Of a stretch of DNA of 64,000 bases, positions 51,701-63,650 are shown in pieces. The position numbers were made by a program, and so were the translations under genes. This stretch comes from Muraenolepis orangiensis (taxonomy: Eukaryota > Chordata > Actinopteri > Gadiformes > Muraenolepididae). Numbering within the stretch: position 1 is the first letter of the stretch; each line of letters begins with the position of its first letter. Location of the stretch: the NCBI GenBank assembly GCA_027704905.1, contig CM051016.1:9474255-9538254 (forward strand). Direction: 5' to 3'. The notes beneath the pieces are model-generated. The model ran no database searches. It had not been told where the DNA came from and was given only the letters and a program-made list of their open reading frames with translations.

Positions 51701-54084
51701 GATATGTGCAGAATTCTAAGTGTGTGTATATATATATATATTGTGACGTCCATGGGTGGGTCATTAACATTGTTATGTTTGTAAACATCAGGTTAGTATT
51801 TGTTATTTGTATTTGATGTGTGTCACCGTTGTATTGGCCCCTTTTTGTTTCTCCTTCCCAGGTGCCGCCCGTCTCTCCTCTAGAGAGCGCTGATTGCCTG
51901 ATGAGCGGCGGCTGTCGGCAATCAGCCTCGATAGGACGGGTGGATAAAGCCTGCCATGTGACACCCATCCGGGCGCCTCATTGTGTCATTGCCACCGACC
52001 AGAGTGGAGTGTGGAGGTTGCCTGTTGTTTGCCACTGTGTGTGGATGCGATGCTATTTTGTGTTGTTGTGGGTTTGATTCCCCATAGTGAATAAATATAA
52101 TTTACCCTTGTAACGAACGTTTTGTCTAAATTCCTGCCGGGACCTGTGCTTAAAAGCGCTCACTGGACGGGTTGGCTTCACAACAGCCCGGTCCAGGTGT
52201 AATTTGTTTGGTCATCAGACCTTTGGTTGTGACATGGGGGCTCGTTCCTTTGCCCAATTGTAGAGTTCCATTTGTTGTATCTGACATGTGGGCTTGTCGA
52301 TTGGAGCGTGTCAGGTAGGTTTGCGTTTTTCTTTGGTAAATTGTATTGTTGTGTTTCCGTGCTGCGCGTTGTAATTCGTTCCTGTGTTGTGAACCTAACC
52401 ATTTTGATTTTATGCCACATAGGTAACGGGTGGATTCGCCTGGTTGGTTAGGGGGAGGGGGGGCGTCGCGTCGTGTACCCCGGTGGAGTGCGCGATGATA
52501 TCGGTAAGCGACTGAAGATAGGTGTAGCCCTCATCCCGCTAGGGGAGTTAATTGGGATAGTTAGAGTGAAAACCAGGTGGTCCTAGTTAGTTGGTTAGTT
52601 GGTTATCGATCTCGAGATATCGAGATATCTCGATATCTCGATATCGATATCTCGAGATCGATATCTCGATATCTCTAGATCGATATCTCGATATCTCTAG
52701 ATCGATATCTCTAGATCGATCTCTCGATATCGATATCTCGATATCTCGAGATCGATATCTCGAGATCGATATCTCGATATCTCTAGATCGATATCTCGAT
52801 ATCTCTAGATCGATATCTCTAGATCGATATCTCTAGAGATATCGATATCTCTAGATATCGAGATATCGATCTCGATATCGAGATATCGATATCGAGATAT
52901 CGATATATCTAGAGATATCGATCTCGATATATATAGAGATATCGATATCGAGATATCGATATATCTAGAGATATCGATATCGATATATATATATAGATAT
53001 AGAGATATATCTATAGAGATATATATAGATAGATAGATATATCTATATAGATATATCTATATACACACACACAGGTAAGTATACAAGTATTCAACAGGTA
53101 GTGAGCAGGGGTATGCAATTATATCGACAGGATAAATAAATAATATATATATGTATATACAGCAGGTATTGAGCAGGGATATGCAGTTGTATCAAGTTGA
53201 ATATTAATGAACAGTAAAAATGTAAAAATGTACTCTACTGACCGCATGCGATCCATTACATTAACTAAAATCGAATAGTATTTCTTCTGAGGCCAACACA
53301 CAATCCGTTTGTATTGTATGTTTGTGTGTGCATTAACCACATGCAGTATATAAAGTACATGAAGTTCATGAAGTACATCAAGTAAGGAGCACACAGCCCC
53401 GGTCTGACCTGACAGCTGCTGCTGCTCCGCAGGGGGCGTGAAGAAGTTGTCGGGGAGACTCCGGTAGCCCACCATCTCCCAGGAGAGGTGCTGCAGGCTG
53501 GGCAGCGCCGCCAGCAGGTTGCGGAAGGCCCGCAGCGGGACGCGTTCTGCCCCGTCGTGGTGGTACAGCAGCCGCGTCAGGTTGCGCATGGTGGACACCA
53601 CGCCGAGGAAGAGCACGACGGGGCAACGCAGCTTCACATTGCACACGCTGAGCTGCGTGACCTGCGGGGCCAGCAGCCGCAGCACGGGGACCAGGTCCAG
53701 CGGACACTGGGAGTTGTGGAAGGCCAGCGTGGTGAGTCTGGAGAAGCGGGCCAGTGGGTCGAGCTGCGGCTCCGGCCAGCCTGTCACGGCGACGCCCGTC
53801 ACGGCTGGCAGCCGGTCAAGCAGCCGTTGCAGATGTTTCCTCTTGCCGCCCCGAAGTACCACCATCCGGACGTCCCGGCGACCCAGGGTCCGCCAGAAGC
53901 CGCGGTCGTACCGGGAGAGGTGGCTCAGCACCACGGAGAAGTCTCTCCATAGGTGGACGTGCTGGTCCAGGACGTCTCCGAAGTACCTGCAAGTCGCGCG
54001 GACGCTGTGCTTCTCCTGGACCGACAAGAAGGTGAACACATGAATCCACACGTCCTCAGGAAGAGAGTACTGTCTCAGCGGCAT
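48790..54084 (-). CDS. F-box protein with leucine-rich C-terminal region
   Basis: Probable substrate receptor of an SCF (SKP1-CUL1-F-box) ubiquitin ligase. Four exons in transcript order join in frame to about 435 residues: 53409-54084, 50657-50848, 49247-49454, 48790-49021. The start MPLRQYSLPEDVWIHVFTFL enters an F-box at residues about 7-50 (LPEDVWIHVFTFLSVQEK, RATCRYFGDVLDQHVHLWRD). The rest has repeated L-x-x-L patterns of irregular leucine-rich repeats (RLTTLAFHNSQC, VTQLSVCNVKL, LQHLSIFHL, LTHLSVHG, LQHLHLEPW, LRTLKIR, LEVLDWYCSLQRP) and it ends LLCQCLS. I do not recognise a specific orthologue (not clearly FBXL8, FBXL12, FBXL18 or FBXO33), so no symbol. An in-frame GTG two codons upstream is ignored in favour of the ATG at 54084. 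It converges on the dkc1 pseudogene, and its terminal exon was copied to 38.5 kb and into the array. Confidence 0.85.
49590..49875 (+). repeat. AT-rich minisatellite with GGCTTGTTAGGAAGGAA
   Basis: Four units of about 70-80 bp: TTGTTAGGAAGGAAATGTAATG followed by TATATGTATGTATATATTAT-like runs, in an F-box gene intron. Confidence 0.8.
50195..50640 (+). repeat. minisatellite, GGTATAGTCCCTCCAGGGGC units
   Basis: About eight units near 31 bp (TACAAGCTGGTATAGTCCCT, CCAGGGGCCTG), interrupted from about 50430 to 50595 by an AT-rich LINE-tail-like piece (GTATTGCACATAAGATTTTC), directly next to F-box exon 2. Confidence 0.85.
51742..52252 (+). mobile_element. possible retroelement LTR with primer-binding-site-like end
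   Basis: A roughly 490-bp segment starts TGTGACG, contains AATAAA at about 52090, and ends TTGTGACA followed at 52235 by TGGGGGCTCGTTCC, resembling the tRNA-Pro primer-binding site of vertebrate LTR elements and old retroviral copies. No gag, pol or env frame follows; about 350 bp later the sequence enters the palindromic repeat. A solo or truncated LTR is the best reading. Confidence 0.45.
52606..53070. repeat. self-complementary ATCTCGAT / ATCGAGAT repeat array
   Basis: About 460 bp built almost only from GATATC, CTCGAG, CTAGAG and ATCGAT-like steps. Nearly every word is its own reverse complement, so both strands read alike and long cruciforms are possible. It grades at 52980 into TATAGATA and ATATATCT repeats. 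It sits in the first intron of the F-box gene. Confidence 0.92.
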
Positions 54085-54359
54085 GGCCACAGCATGAATA
54101 AATATAAAGTATAAATATTAGGTTTGTTTTACTTTTCCTGGTAACTTACTACTTTCAAACTTCCCGAACCTGTGGATTTGTTGATAACCCGAACGCGTCA
54201 TAGGTCTAAGTCAAGGTGGCGTCACTAAGTAAACGTACCGAGTGACGTAGCAGCTTCGTGCGTATGAACCGGATACAGGAACGCGCGCTTTGTCGATGCT
54301 GATGATGATCAGTGGGTAGGGCGTCTAATGCTGCGTTCAAGTCGTATGGGGATTACCTG

Positions 54360-55545
54360 ACTTCAAGATCCAAGATGTTTTATTGGCCATTTGCAACAAG
54401 TACAATGGAACGCTTACTCCCCATTACCTCCCGCAGTATGATTTTTTTTAATTTTTTTAAACAATACTATAAAAATACTATATACAATAAAAAATAAATA
54501 CAAAAATAACTATTTAGTGACAGATAATATTTACATGTTTTGAATTGTGCAAAAATATTTAAAAGCATTTAAAGTGCCAGTAGTGCAGCAGCATCATGAA
54601 TACATGGCAGTACAGTGCAGTAACTGTAATGAGTCCAGAAAGTCCAGCAAAGTATGATAGTGTAATGTTAATGACAATGTTATGATAGTGGAAGCACTCC
54701 TAGCAGTTCAGTAGGCGCACTGCCTGTGGATAAAAACTATCCTTAAACCTGGTAGTCCTTGTACGGATGCTGCGCAACCGGCAACCGGACGATAGGCGGA
54801 GAAGAGATGGTGCCCATGGTGGTTGTCATGTACATGGCCTTCTTCCGACACCTAATCCTACAGATCTCCCCAATGCATGGGAGTGCACACCCGATGATCT
54901 ACTCTGCTGTCCTCACGACCCTCTGGATGGCTTTCTTGTCCTGTGCAGGGGTGTTGCCGTCCCACATTGTGACGCCACTCGTCAGGACGCTGAGGATAGA
55001 GGTGCTGGTGTGCCTTCTTCAGCATGACCTCCGTGTTGCGGGTCCATGCCAGGTTGTTGGAAATCTGTAGCCCAAGGAAATGGAAGCAGCTGACGACTTC
55101 TACCGGTGTCCCGTCCAGGCTGATGGTGGAGTGGGTGCCCCAGTGGCTCCTGATGTCCACGATGAGCTCCTTAGTCTTGCTGACATTCAGTGCGAGGCAG
55201 TTGTCCTCGCACCATCGCGTCAGCCGGACTACCTCATCTCTGTACTCCGTTTTGTTGCCCTCGCTTTATCAGGCCAATGACTGTGGTGTCGTCTGCAAAC
55301 TTGATAATACGATAATTGCTGTGTGTGGCAGTTCAGTCATGTGTGTACATCCGGGGACCGAGGCAGCAGCCATGGGGTGCTCCGGTGTTGAGGACCAGAG
55401 TGGATGAGATGTTCCCAATCTTCACCACTTGAGGCCTGCCCGTGAGGAAGTCCATAATCCAGTTACAGATGGGGGCGCCCAGACCTAGGCCCCTCAGTTT
55501 CAGGACAAGCTTGGAGCTGGTCTGTATGCAAACAGTGTGGGTCTA
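54360..55545 (-). mobile_element. L2-like LINE fragment, reverse strand
   Basis: Minus-strand frame 54858-55160 reads DIRSHWGTHSTISLDGTPVE and CFHFLGLQISNNLAW, matching the plus-strand LINE at 29634-29860. Upstream (higher coordinates) come the segments before that; the 3' tail with AGTCCAGAAAGTCCAGCAAA (plus strand) extends to about 54360. Frames are broken; it lies just upstream of the F-box gene promoter. Confidence 0.82.
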
Positions 55546-55796
55546 GGGACTCCGGGATGGAAAAGGACATACGTTTGGGTAACGGCACAATGGTTGTCTC
55601 AGCTATGCATTTGAAATATTTCTTAAAGATCAAGTGGTACCCTGGGTTCCAGGGTGTTCTTGTTCACCAGGACCAGGTATCCTGGGTCTCATGTCTGACA
55701 CATCAGTTGTACACAAACTTGACATTCCGATCTTTGTCCAGTGGTGCGGCAAACACTTCCTCACCCTCAACATGAACAACAAAGTTGCTCTGTTGC

Positions 55797-56455
55797 ATCA
55801 CCTGGCCACAGTCAGACTGATTAGAGTCTGGTGGAACAGCCTCATCTGGCCCCAGTCAGACTGATTTAGAGTCTGGTGGAACAGCCTCACCTGGCCCCAG
55901 TCAGACTGATTAGAGTCTGGTTGAAACAGCCTCATCTGGCCCCAGTCGGACTGATAATAGTCTGGTTGAAGCAGCCTCACTTGACCCCAGTCAGCCTGAT
56001 TAGAGTCTGTTTGAAGCAGCCTCATCTGGCCCCGGTCAGATTGATTAGAGTTTGGTGGAACAGCCTCACCCGGACTGATTATAGTCTGGTTGAAGCAGCC
56101 TTACCTGACCACAACCAGCCTGATTAGAGTCTGGTTGAAGCAGCCTCACCTGGCCCCAGTCAGACTGATTAGAGTCTGGTTAAAACAGCCACACCTGGCC
56201 CCAGTCGGACTGATAATAGTCTGGTTGAAGCAGCCTCACCTGACCACAGTCAGACTGATTAGAGTCTAGTTGAAGCAGCCTCATCTGGCCCTAGTCGGGC
56301 TGATTATACTCTGGTTGAAGCAGCCTCACCTTGTCCCAGTCAGCCTGATCAGAGTCTGTTTGAAGCAGCCTCATCTGGCCCCAGTCAGACTGATTAGAGT
56401 TTGGTGGAACAGCCTCACCTGGCAACAGTCAGACTGATTAGAGTCTGCACACCTG
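55797..56455 (+). repeat. about 44-bp minisatellite (CAGACTGATTAGAGTCTGGT)
   Basis: About 15 units combining CAGTCAGACTGATTAGAGTC with TGGTTGAAGCAGCCTCACCT and GGCCC. AGACT/AGTCT in each unit lets every repeat form a small hairpin. Confidence 0.93.
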
Positions 56456-56999
56456 TGGGTCTAATCAAGTGTACTGTATTTGTATACCCTTAGTATAATC
56501 TAAAACACTGTCTCTTTTGTTCCTCTATACATTGCAAGGACGAAGTGGTTAGAACATAATCTCCTGGTGGGCCCTCAGGCCCACAGGGATTTGGGGTGCT
56601 GTAAATGGTTTCCTATTGACGTAACATGAGCCATGGCCGTAGGGAGTGCCAACTGGGGAACGTTTGACCAATGAGAATGGAAGTGATGTAGAAGCCAAGG
56701 AATGTATGAAAACATATATACTGGGAGGTATGGAAAGGCATCGGCAGTCTGACTAAATTGGCACGGCAGACTCCATCTTGCTGCAGCAGATGAGTTATTT
56801 GATGCTTTGTATCAATAAAGATATTGAAATTTGTATCCGGAACCACTGCAAATGATTCTTATTCCACGCGATAGAAATTATACTACACAAGGCCCACAGG
56901 TTAAACCAGCCATCAGCACACACACCCGAGGAGCTCTCCAGGCCAGGTGAGGCTGCTTTAACCAGCCACCAAACATACACACACATTCAACAGTGGTCA

Positions 57000-57222
57000 A
57001 GTCGACTTAATTGTATTTGTATAGCCATTAATCACAGTTAGAGTCTCAAAGGGCTTCACAGGCCACATATATACAGCACCCCCCAAACCCTAGCCCCGCT
57101 AAGAACAAGAAACTCCCTTAATTATGGAGGAAGAAATCTTGAGAAGGAACACAGAGTCTGGGATCCCTCCTTCCAGGGATAGTTCGGGAGTGCAATGGGT
57201 GCCATAAGTGACATACATAGTA
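57000..57222. repeat. dispersed fish repeat (TTGTATTTGTATAGCC family)
   Basis: Contains TGTATTTGTATAGCCATTAA, TCTCAAAGGGCTTCACAGG, AAATCTTGAGAAGGAACACA and TAAGTGACATACATAGTA. A shorter copy with AATCTTGAGAAGGAATATAA and the same CATACATAGTA end lies at 26150-26265. Confidence 0.7.
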
Positions 57223-60200
57223 TTTTTCTAGGTTGCTGGGAAGAATATCCTTCAACCAGTAGTAGTAGTAGAACCTTTATTTAGCCAGGAAAATCAATTA
57301 AGAACAAATTCTTATTTTCAATGATGACCTGACAGGAGGCAAAAGGCTTCCTGAGGGGATGGGGGTTGGGAGGAAGAAAATAAAAAGACAGACTCCGGGC
57401 ACTACAGAACCCAGGAGACAACACAATGAGCAGAGATGACAGGCATAGCAGTTAAACATATAACATCTCTAAAACAATACTGCTATGGTTCAATCAGTCA
57501 TTAAAATAATATAGAACATTCATCCAAAGTACTCTCGAATGCTTTGGCCCTTAGACTGAATGAGAGCGTACTTTTGGATTGACAATTTGATCAACCAATC
57601 ATATAGTGATTTGTAGCCAATGGGTGTATTCTTTCAGATTTCCCCACAGTTCCATAGTGCGCTAGAAGGTTCACTGGCTCGAGACCTAGCGATCTAGCGT
57701 AGTGCTACGTTGTTTTTTTACATCGAAATGGCAACAGGTGAAGATGAGGTTGCTGAATTGTTGTTTGTACCCTTTTCAAGACGACCATTCAGTGAAAAGG
57801 ACATTATAAAAAAGTTGTAATGATCCCCGTCACCACTGCATCTGTGGAAAGGACATTGTCCACCCTCAAACGGATAAAAACATACAGAGGAACAGAACAG
57901 GACAATCCCAACTCACTGCATTAGCTTCCATACCTTGAAAGGCAACTTGTTTTGGATCTGAAAAGCAGTGATCAGCTTTATGAATGGTTATCAAAACATT
58001 CATCCAGAAGGACAGGAGAATGGATTTGGTCTTTAAGTGAACATCATTGGTGAGTGAGACTAATTAGTCTTTGCTGGTTTTGGCGCAGTGTTGCAGCTCG
58101 TTGAGCTGGTTGTTGCATTTTGTTTCCACACACTTGTTGAATGAGTAGTTAATGGCTGTCTTGAGTTTGTTAAGCATTGTTCTGCATTTAAATTGAGAGT
58201 TTTGACTTGATCTTTCTTTGCATCACTTAACGTGAAAAGACAATATACAATACAATATATACAATACAATAAACAACTTTCACATATTCCAGAGACGTTC
58301 AAAGACCCTAATGGACAAACAAACAAGTAGAAGTGAGGATACCCTGCCCGGAGGAAAAGGGCCCGTCAGCGAGCGCCTGGTGGCCGGGTTAGCCACGGAG
58401 CCCGGTCGGGCATAGCCCGAAAAAGCAACGTGGCCACTTCTCCTTCCCGCGGACCCACCACCTACGGGAAGAACCGCTGGGGTTGGGTGCACTGCCAGTT
58501 AGGAGGCAGTGAAGGCAGGGGGCCTTGACGGACCCAGCCAACAGAGACTGGCTTTGGGGATGTGGAATGTCACCTCTCTGGGGGGGAAGGAGCCTGAGCT
58601 TGTGCGGGAGGTGGAGCGCTACCAATTAGATCTGGTGGGGCTTACCTCTACGCACAGCACTGGCTCTGGAACTAAACTCCTGGATAGGGATTGGACTCTT
58701 TCCTTCTCTGGAGTTGCTCAGGGTGTGAGGCGCCGGGCGGGTGTGGGGATACTCACAAGTCCCCGGCTGAGTGCCGCTTTGTTGGAGTTTACCCCGGTGG
58801 ACGAGAGGGTTGCCTCCCTACGCCTTAGGGTCATGGGAGGGAAAACTCTGACTGTTGTTTGTGCCTATGCACCAAACAACAGTTCAGAATATCCCGCCTT
58901 CTTGCACACCCTGGATGGAGTCCTGCATGGGGCTCCTGAAGGGGACTCTATAGTCCTCCTGGGAGACTTCAACGCACACGTGGGTAACGATGGGGAAACT
59001 TGGAGGGGCGTGTTGGGGATGAACGGCCTACCTGATCTGAACGGGAGTGGGGTTTTGTTATTGGATTTCTTGGCCATAACAAACACCAAACATAAGGATG
59101 CTCATAAGTGTACATGGTACCAGAGTACCTTAGGCCGAAGGTCAATGATTGATTTTGTTATCGTGTCATCTGGCCTGAGGCCGCATGTTTTGGACACTCG
59201 GGTGAAGAGAGGGGCAGAGATGTCAACCGATCACCATCTGATGGTGAGTTGGGTAAGATGGCGGGGGAAGCCTCTGGACAGACCTGGTTAGCCCAAACGT
59301 GTAGTGCTGGTGAACTGGGAACGTCAACCCTCGGACTTCGTGGTGGACACAGGTGGTCAGGGAAGCCGTCCGGCTGAAGAAGGAGGCCTTCCGGGCTATG
59401 TTAGCCTGTGAGACTCCGGACTCAGTTGCGAGGTATCGACAGGCCAAGAGGACCGCAGCCTCGGCTGTAGCGGAGGCAAAGCAGCGGGTGTGGGAGGAAT
59501 TCGGAGAAGCCATGGAGAAGGACTTTCAGTCGGCACCAAAGCGTTTCTGGCAAACAATCCGGCGCCTCAGGAGGGGGAACAGTAAGGGTGGGACATTGCT
59601 GACCTCAACTGAGGAGGTGATCGGGCGGTGGAAAGAACACTTTGAGGAACTTCTTAACCCAACTACACCCTCAAATGGTAGAGACAGAGCTGGAGGATGA
59701 AGGACGGCAAACATCAATCTCCCTGGAGGAAGTCACTGTGGTAGTCAAACTACTCTGCAGTGGCAAAGCCCCAGGGGTTGATGAGATCCGTCCAGAAATG
59801 CTAAAGGCTCTGGGTGCTGGCTTTTCAACATTGCGTGGAAGTCTGGGACAGTGCCTGAGGAGTGGCAAACGGGGGTGGTACCCCTGTTCAAAAAGGGTGA
59901 CCAGAGGGTGTGTGCCAATTACAGGGGTATCACATTACTCAGCCTCCCTGGGAAAGTCTACTCCAAGGTGCTGGAAAGGAGGGTTCGGCCGATAGTCGAA
60001 CCTCAGATTGAAGAGGAACAATGCGGATTCCGCCCTGGTCGTGGAACAACGGACCAGCTTTTCACTCTTGCAAGGATCCTGGAGGGGGCTGGGAGTATGC
60101 CCATCCGGTCTACATGTGTTTTGTGGATTTGGAGAAGGCATATGATCAGGTCCCTCGGGAAATACTGTGGGGGATGCTGCGGGAGTATGGGGTGCGGGGG

Positions 60201-61139
60201 TCACTGTTGAGGGCCATCCAATCTCTGTACTCCCAAAGCAAGACCTGTGTTCGCATTCTCGGTAGTAAGTCAGGCCTGTTCTCAGTGGGTGTTGGCCTCC
60301 GCCAGGGTTGTGCTTTGTCACCCATCCTGTTTGTGATTTTCATGGACAGGATTTCAAGGCGTAGTCATGGAGGGGAGGGGTTTCAGTATGGTGGGCTCAG
60401 AATTGAATCGCTGCTGTTTGCAGATGATGTGGTCCTGTTTGCGTCATCAGTATGTGACCTTCAGCACTCACTGGATCGGTTTGCAGCGGAATGTGAAGCG
60501 GCTGGGATGACGATCAGCACCTCCAAATCTGAGGCCATGGTTTTTAGCAGGAAACCGGTGGATTGTCTACTCCAAGTAGGGAGGGAGTCCTTAGCCCAAG
60601 TGAAGGAGTTCAAGTATCTCGGAGTCTTGTTCTCGAGTGAGGGGAGGATGGAGCGTGAGATTGACAGAATAGGTGCAGCCGGAGCAGTATTGGGTGCACT
60701 TTGGCGCACCGTTGTAACCAAAAGAGAGCTGAGCCAGAAGGCAAAGCTCTGGCCTGGGAACGCCTCGGGATCCCCCAGTCAGAGCTAGTCGATGTTGCCA
60801 GGGAGAGGGAAGTTTGGAGTCCACTGCTGAAGCTGCTACTTCCGCGACCCGATTACGGATAAGCAGGAGAAGATGGATGGATGGATGGATTTTGACAGGT
60901 GAAAGTGCTAATGACAAGACATTCCAGAGACATTTGGTGATTATTGATCGGTGTTTTGGAACTTTAAGTGACGTTAAGCCTTTTCACGTTAAGCGTTTTA
61001 GACTGTCCCTTTCATCGATAGCCTGTGTGTGGTGGTCTGTGTTGGGCTGTTACTTCACTACATGAACAACCGAATGTTCGAATGGGTGGTGGTGGTGGTC
61101 TACAGAAGGTCCAGTTGTGATAGACACGGTTCGCCACTG
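57222..61139 (-). mobile_element. hAT element, reverse copy with transposase remnants, split by insertions
   Basis: Its sequence at 57230-57257, 57526-57720 and 60895-61139 is the reverse complement of the composite copies at 23968 and 62256, ending in TCGCCACTG at 61139. Unlike those, it has the undisturbed target GGTCTACAG near 61099, so the nested MITE is absent. Between the ends, on the plus strand, lie transposase pieces: MATGEDEVAELLFVP from about 57728 and a hAT C-terminal dimerisation-type piece, TASVERTLSTLKRIKTY, near 57838. Stops and a large internal deletion make it dead. A Rex3-like LINE (58330-60892) and another repeat (57261-57525) are inserted in it. Confidence 0.8.
58330..60892 (+). 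mobile_element. RTE-clade LINE (Rex3-like), inactive
   Basis: A 5' leader (CGGTCGGGCATAGCCCGAAA) is followed by an AP-endonuclease domain (58509-59291: LALGMWNVTSLGG, GDFNAHVG, STDHHLMV) and a reverse transcriptase (YRGITLLSLPGKVYSKVLE, QCGFRPGRGTTDQ, CFVDLEKAYDQVPREILWG, LRQGCALSPILF, FADDVVLFAS) ending near 60788. The tail is a GATG tandem at 60873-60890, as I recall for Rex3. Breaks: TAG at about 59291, frameshifts near 59690, 59860 and 60105, so no full polyprotein. ATTCCAGAGAC occurs just outside both sides (about 58287 and 60923), compatible with a target duplication. Confidence 0.85.
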
Positions 61140-61349
61140 ATATACACAATATGCAAATAGTTAAATGAGAATATAATTTGTGTGTGGTGCTGGCCGGTAC
61201 CCTTCAGGTGGGGATCACAGCGGCACACTGGAAAACAGAAGCAGACTGCTGTATGGTTAGATGGGGGTAGGGTGGACATGTGGAGAACCTCTAGTCTAGT
61301 ACCTATCGGCAGCAGGGGTAGGTAGTGCTGGCTAACGGGTCGATTTAGC

Positions 61350-61760
61350 TATAACAAGAGCTGAGGGACACTCCTTGGTGCCAAACAACATTGTAAAAAG
61401 GTAGGTTTTAAGTTTAGATTTAAATATTTCAACAGAGTCTGCTTCCCTGATTACAGGTGGCAGACTGTTCCACAAATAGGGCACACGGTAGGAGAATGCT
61501 GTATTCCCTGCTGATTTCTTTCTAACTTTTGGGATTTATAAAGGTCGGCTCCTGAAGGGAGCGGGCCGAGAAGGACAAAAGGAACAATAAGGTCCATTAG
61601 GTATGATGGTGCTAATCCGTGTAGGATTATATAAGTAAGTAGTAGCACCTTAAAATCTGACCTCACATTAACTGAAACCCAGTGGACAGAATTGGAGTAA
61701 TGTGGTCAAATGTTCTGGTGCTAGTCAAGAGTCTAGCAGCAGCAGACTTCCTCACCGTTA
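61350..61760 (-). mobile_element. LINE 3' coding fragment (L2/Rex1 type), reverse strand
   Basis: The minus-strand frame at 61451-61666 reads RSDFKVLLLTYIILHGLAPS then YLMDLIVPFV, the conserved C-terminal end of fish L2/Rex1-type LINE proteins. The rest is degenerate. Together with 63430-63650 it may be one element split by the hAT composite between them. Confidence 0.65.
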
Positions 61761-62255
61761 GGCGATCCGCCTCAGCGTTACTGGAAGAATCCACACCTCG
61801 TAGTCACCAGTCTATTAGTTATTATTTATTGATATAAATGATACCCTAATACAGCAATCTAAGATAGATGAGTGAATACTCAAATACAGGACCCGGGACC
61901 AGGACACAAGAGCTTCGTACCACCCAGACCCGTGCTGTCGAGTTAGCTGACCAGTAGTCTACTCAAGTCCCCCGATTCACAATACTTTTATATGGTTCCT
62001 CCGCCCATCCGGTGGTACCGTCTTCTTCTCCCTTCGCCAGGTGTTTTTCTTCATGTGTGTTGTTCTCCTCCTTCTGTCACATGTCGCCAGTTGTCGCCAC
62101 ATGTCGCTGGAGATCTCAGCCGGTTATCACTTCCCATGGCCGTTAGGGCCTCCCGTCTGGTTCGCCGTGTCCCTGTCTGTTCTCGCTCTTGTTTTGCAAC
62201 TTGCACTTTCCTGTTTGCTTCATCTGCACTTTTCACATATTTCATTAGTGTATAC
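61761..62255. other. unassigned sequence between repeats
   Basis: No gene or recognised element. TGTCGCCAGTTGTCGCCACA near 62082-62101 is a short direct repeat. The stretch ends in GTGTATAC, the left target duplication of the adjacent hAT element. Confidence 0.4.
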
Positions 62256-63284
62256 CAGTGGCGAAGCGTGTCTATCACAACTGGACCTTCTGTAGACCAG
62301 GGGTTCCCAAACTTTTCAGCCCGCGACCCCCAAAATAACAGACTGGAGACTGGCGACCCCCCACTATCACCGTCCGACGGGGGGGGGGGGTAATCGCGAT
62401 CACGAACATTGTGTGTGGCTTTTTTTTCAATGATGATACTGTCGTGAATCTGTGGGAATCAGAATTCCTTTATTTGTCACTCACGTTATTATTAACAATA
62501 ATAATACAAATGATAAAAAATAATAAATAAATAATAATAATCGCGACCCCCCCCCCTCGGGGTCCCGCGACCCCCACTTTGGGAATCCATGCTGTAGACC
62601 ACCCACTCCCCCATTCGAAAATTCAGTTTTTCTAGTCAGACTGACGTCACGGAGGAGTCACTTTATGCCTTATCTCATTTAGGCAGATAAGATTGTCGCA
62701 GCCAATTTCCAAGTGTACCATAGCAAAAGCAGTGTCCATGTAGTGAAGTAACAGCCCATCATCTTCGCCTTCACCATTTTGACGTAAAATCCTACGTAGA
62801 AAAAACGTAGCACTACGCTAGATCCCCTCTCGCTCCAGCCAGTATACCTTCTAGCTCCCTATTGAGCTGTGGGGAAATCTGAAAGAATACGCCCATTGGC
62901 TACAAATCACTATATGATTGGTTGATCAAATTGTCAATCCAAACGTACGCTCTCATTCAGTCTAAGGGCCAAAGTCATCGGGAATACTTTGGTTGAAGGA
63001 TATTCTTCCCAGCAACCTAGAAAAATATCTGATTGGTTGCATTGTTTTTCCAACACAAAACCACTCAAATGCGTCGTGCATGGACCGAGAAAGACAAACA
63101 AATCAACGTAACACTGTAATATAACAGATAACAACACAGATACCATTCTCATTTATTAATTTTATTTAAATTTGATTAAATTGTATTACCTTTTATTAAT
63201 ACAATTAATTAGATATTTTTGGTTTCAGCTGAGAGTTCCAGGGTCTTCTCTGAATACCTTGAAGGCCCTGACGCTTCACCACTG
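62256..63284 (+). mobile_element. composite hAT element, copy 2
   Basis: Begins CAGTGGCGAAGCGTG and ends GACGCTTCACCACTG. Flanked by GTGTATAC (62248-62255) and GTGTACAC (63285-63292), seven of eight bases identical. It is nearly identical to 23968-25108 and contains the same nested MITE at the same site. Confidence 0.9.
62298..62591. mobile_element. hAT MITE nested in composite copy 2
   Basis: Starts CAGGGGTTCCCAAAC, ends TTTGGGAATCCATG, flanked by identical CTGTAGAC octamers (62290-62297 and 62592-62599). Shorter than the sister at 24011-24410 by loss of simple repeat in the middle. Confidence 0.9.
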
Positions 63285-63429
63285 GTGTACACATGATGTT
63301 AGGAGGGGAGACAATTTATGCCTCTCTTTCCGTACACTTCGAAAGGGAGGAAGGCCTTCCCATACCACAAACATTGAGCCTACTGACGAGAACGGCTTAG
63401 GCTGAGACAGTTGGTTAGTTCTAGCTATT

Positions 63430-63650
63430 GCTAGCACATAGAGGAAATAGTTATTTTACTCCACAATAGCGTCGTGTCAAACAAGACACCGATATTTTTA
63501 ACACAAGAGCTTTGGGTGACCGTGACAGCGTCCTCAAACAACAGCGAGACGTCTTTAAATAGTGGTCGTTGTTGCTTCGGGCCGATGAAACCAGCTCCGT
63601 TTTTCCTGTGTTAAGCTGCATGTAGTTTAGGGACATCCATATTTTAATTG
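63430..63650 (-). mobile_element. LINE reverse transcriptase fragment, reverse strand
   Basis: The minus-strand frame 63451-63636 reads SLNYMQLNTGKTELVSSA and KALVLKISVSCLTRRY, a decayed form of the LQLNTDKTE and NLGVLFD segments of fish LINE proteins. Confidence 0.6.

Noticed and set aside
53119..53408. Read-through of F-box exon 1 to a longer C-terminus
   Set aside because: The donor TCAG/GTCAGA at 53409 joins in phase to an exon that continues the leucine-rich pattern; the read-through peptide is low-complexity and unrelated.
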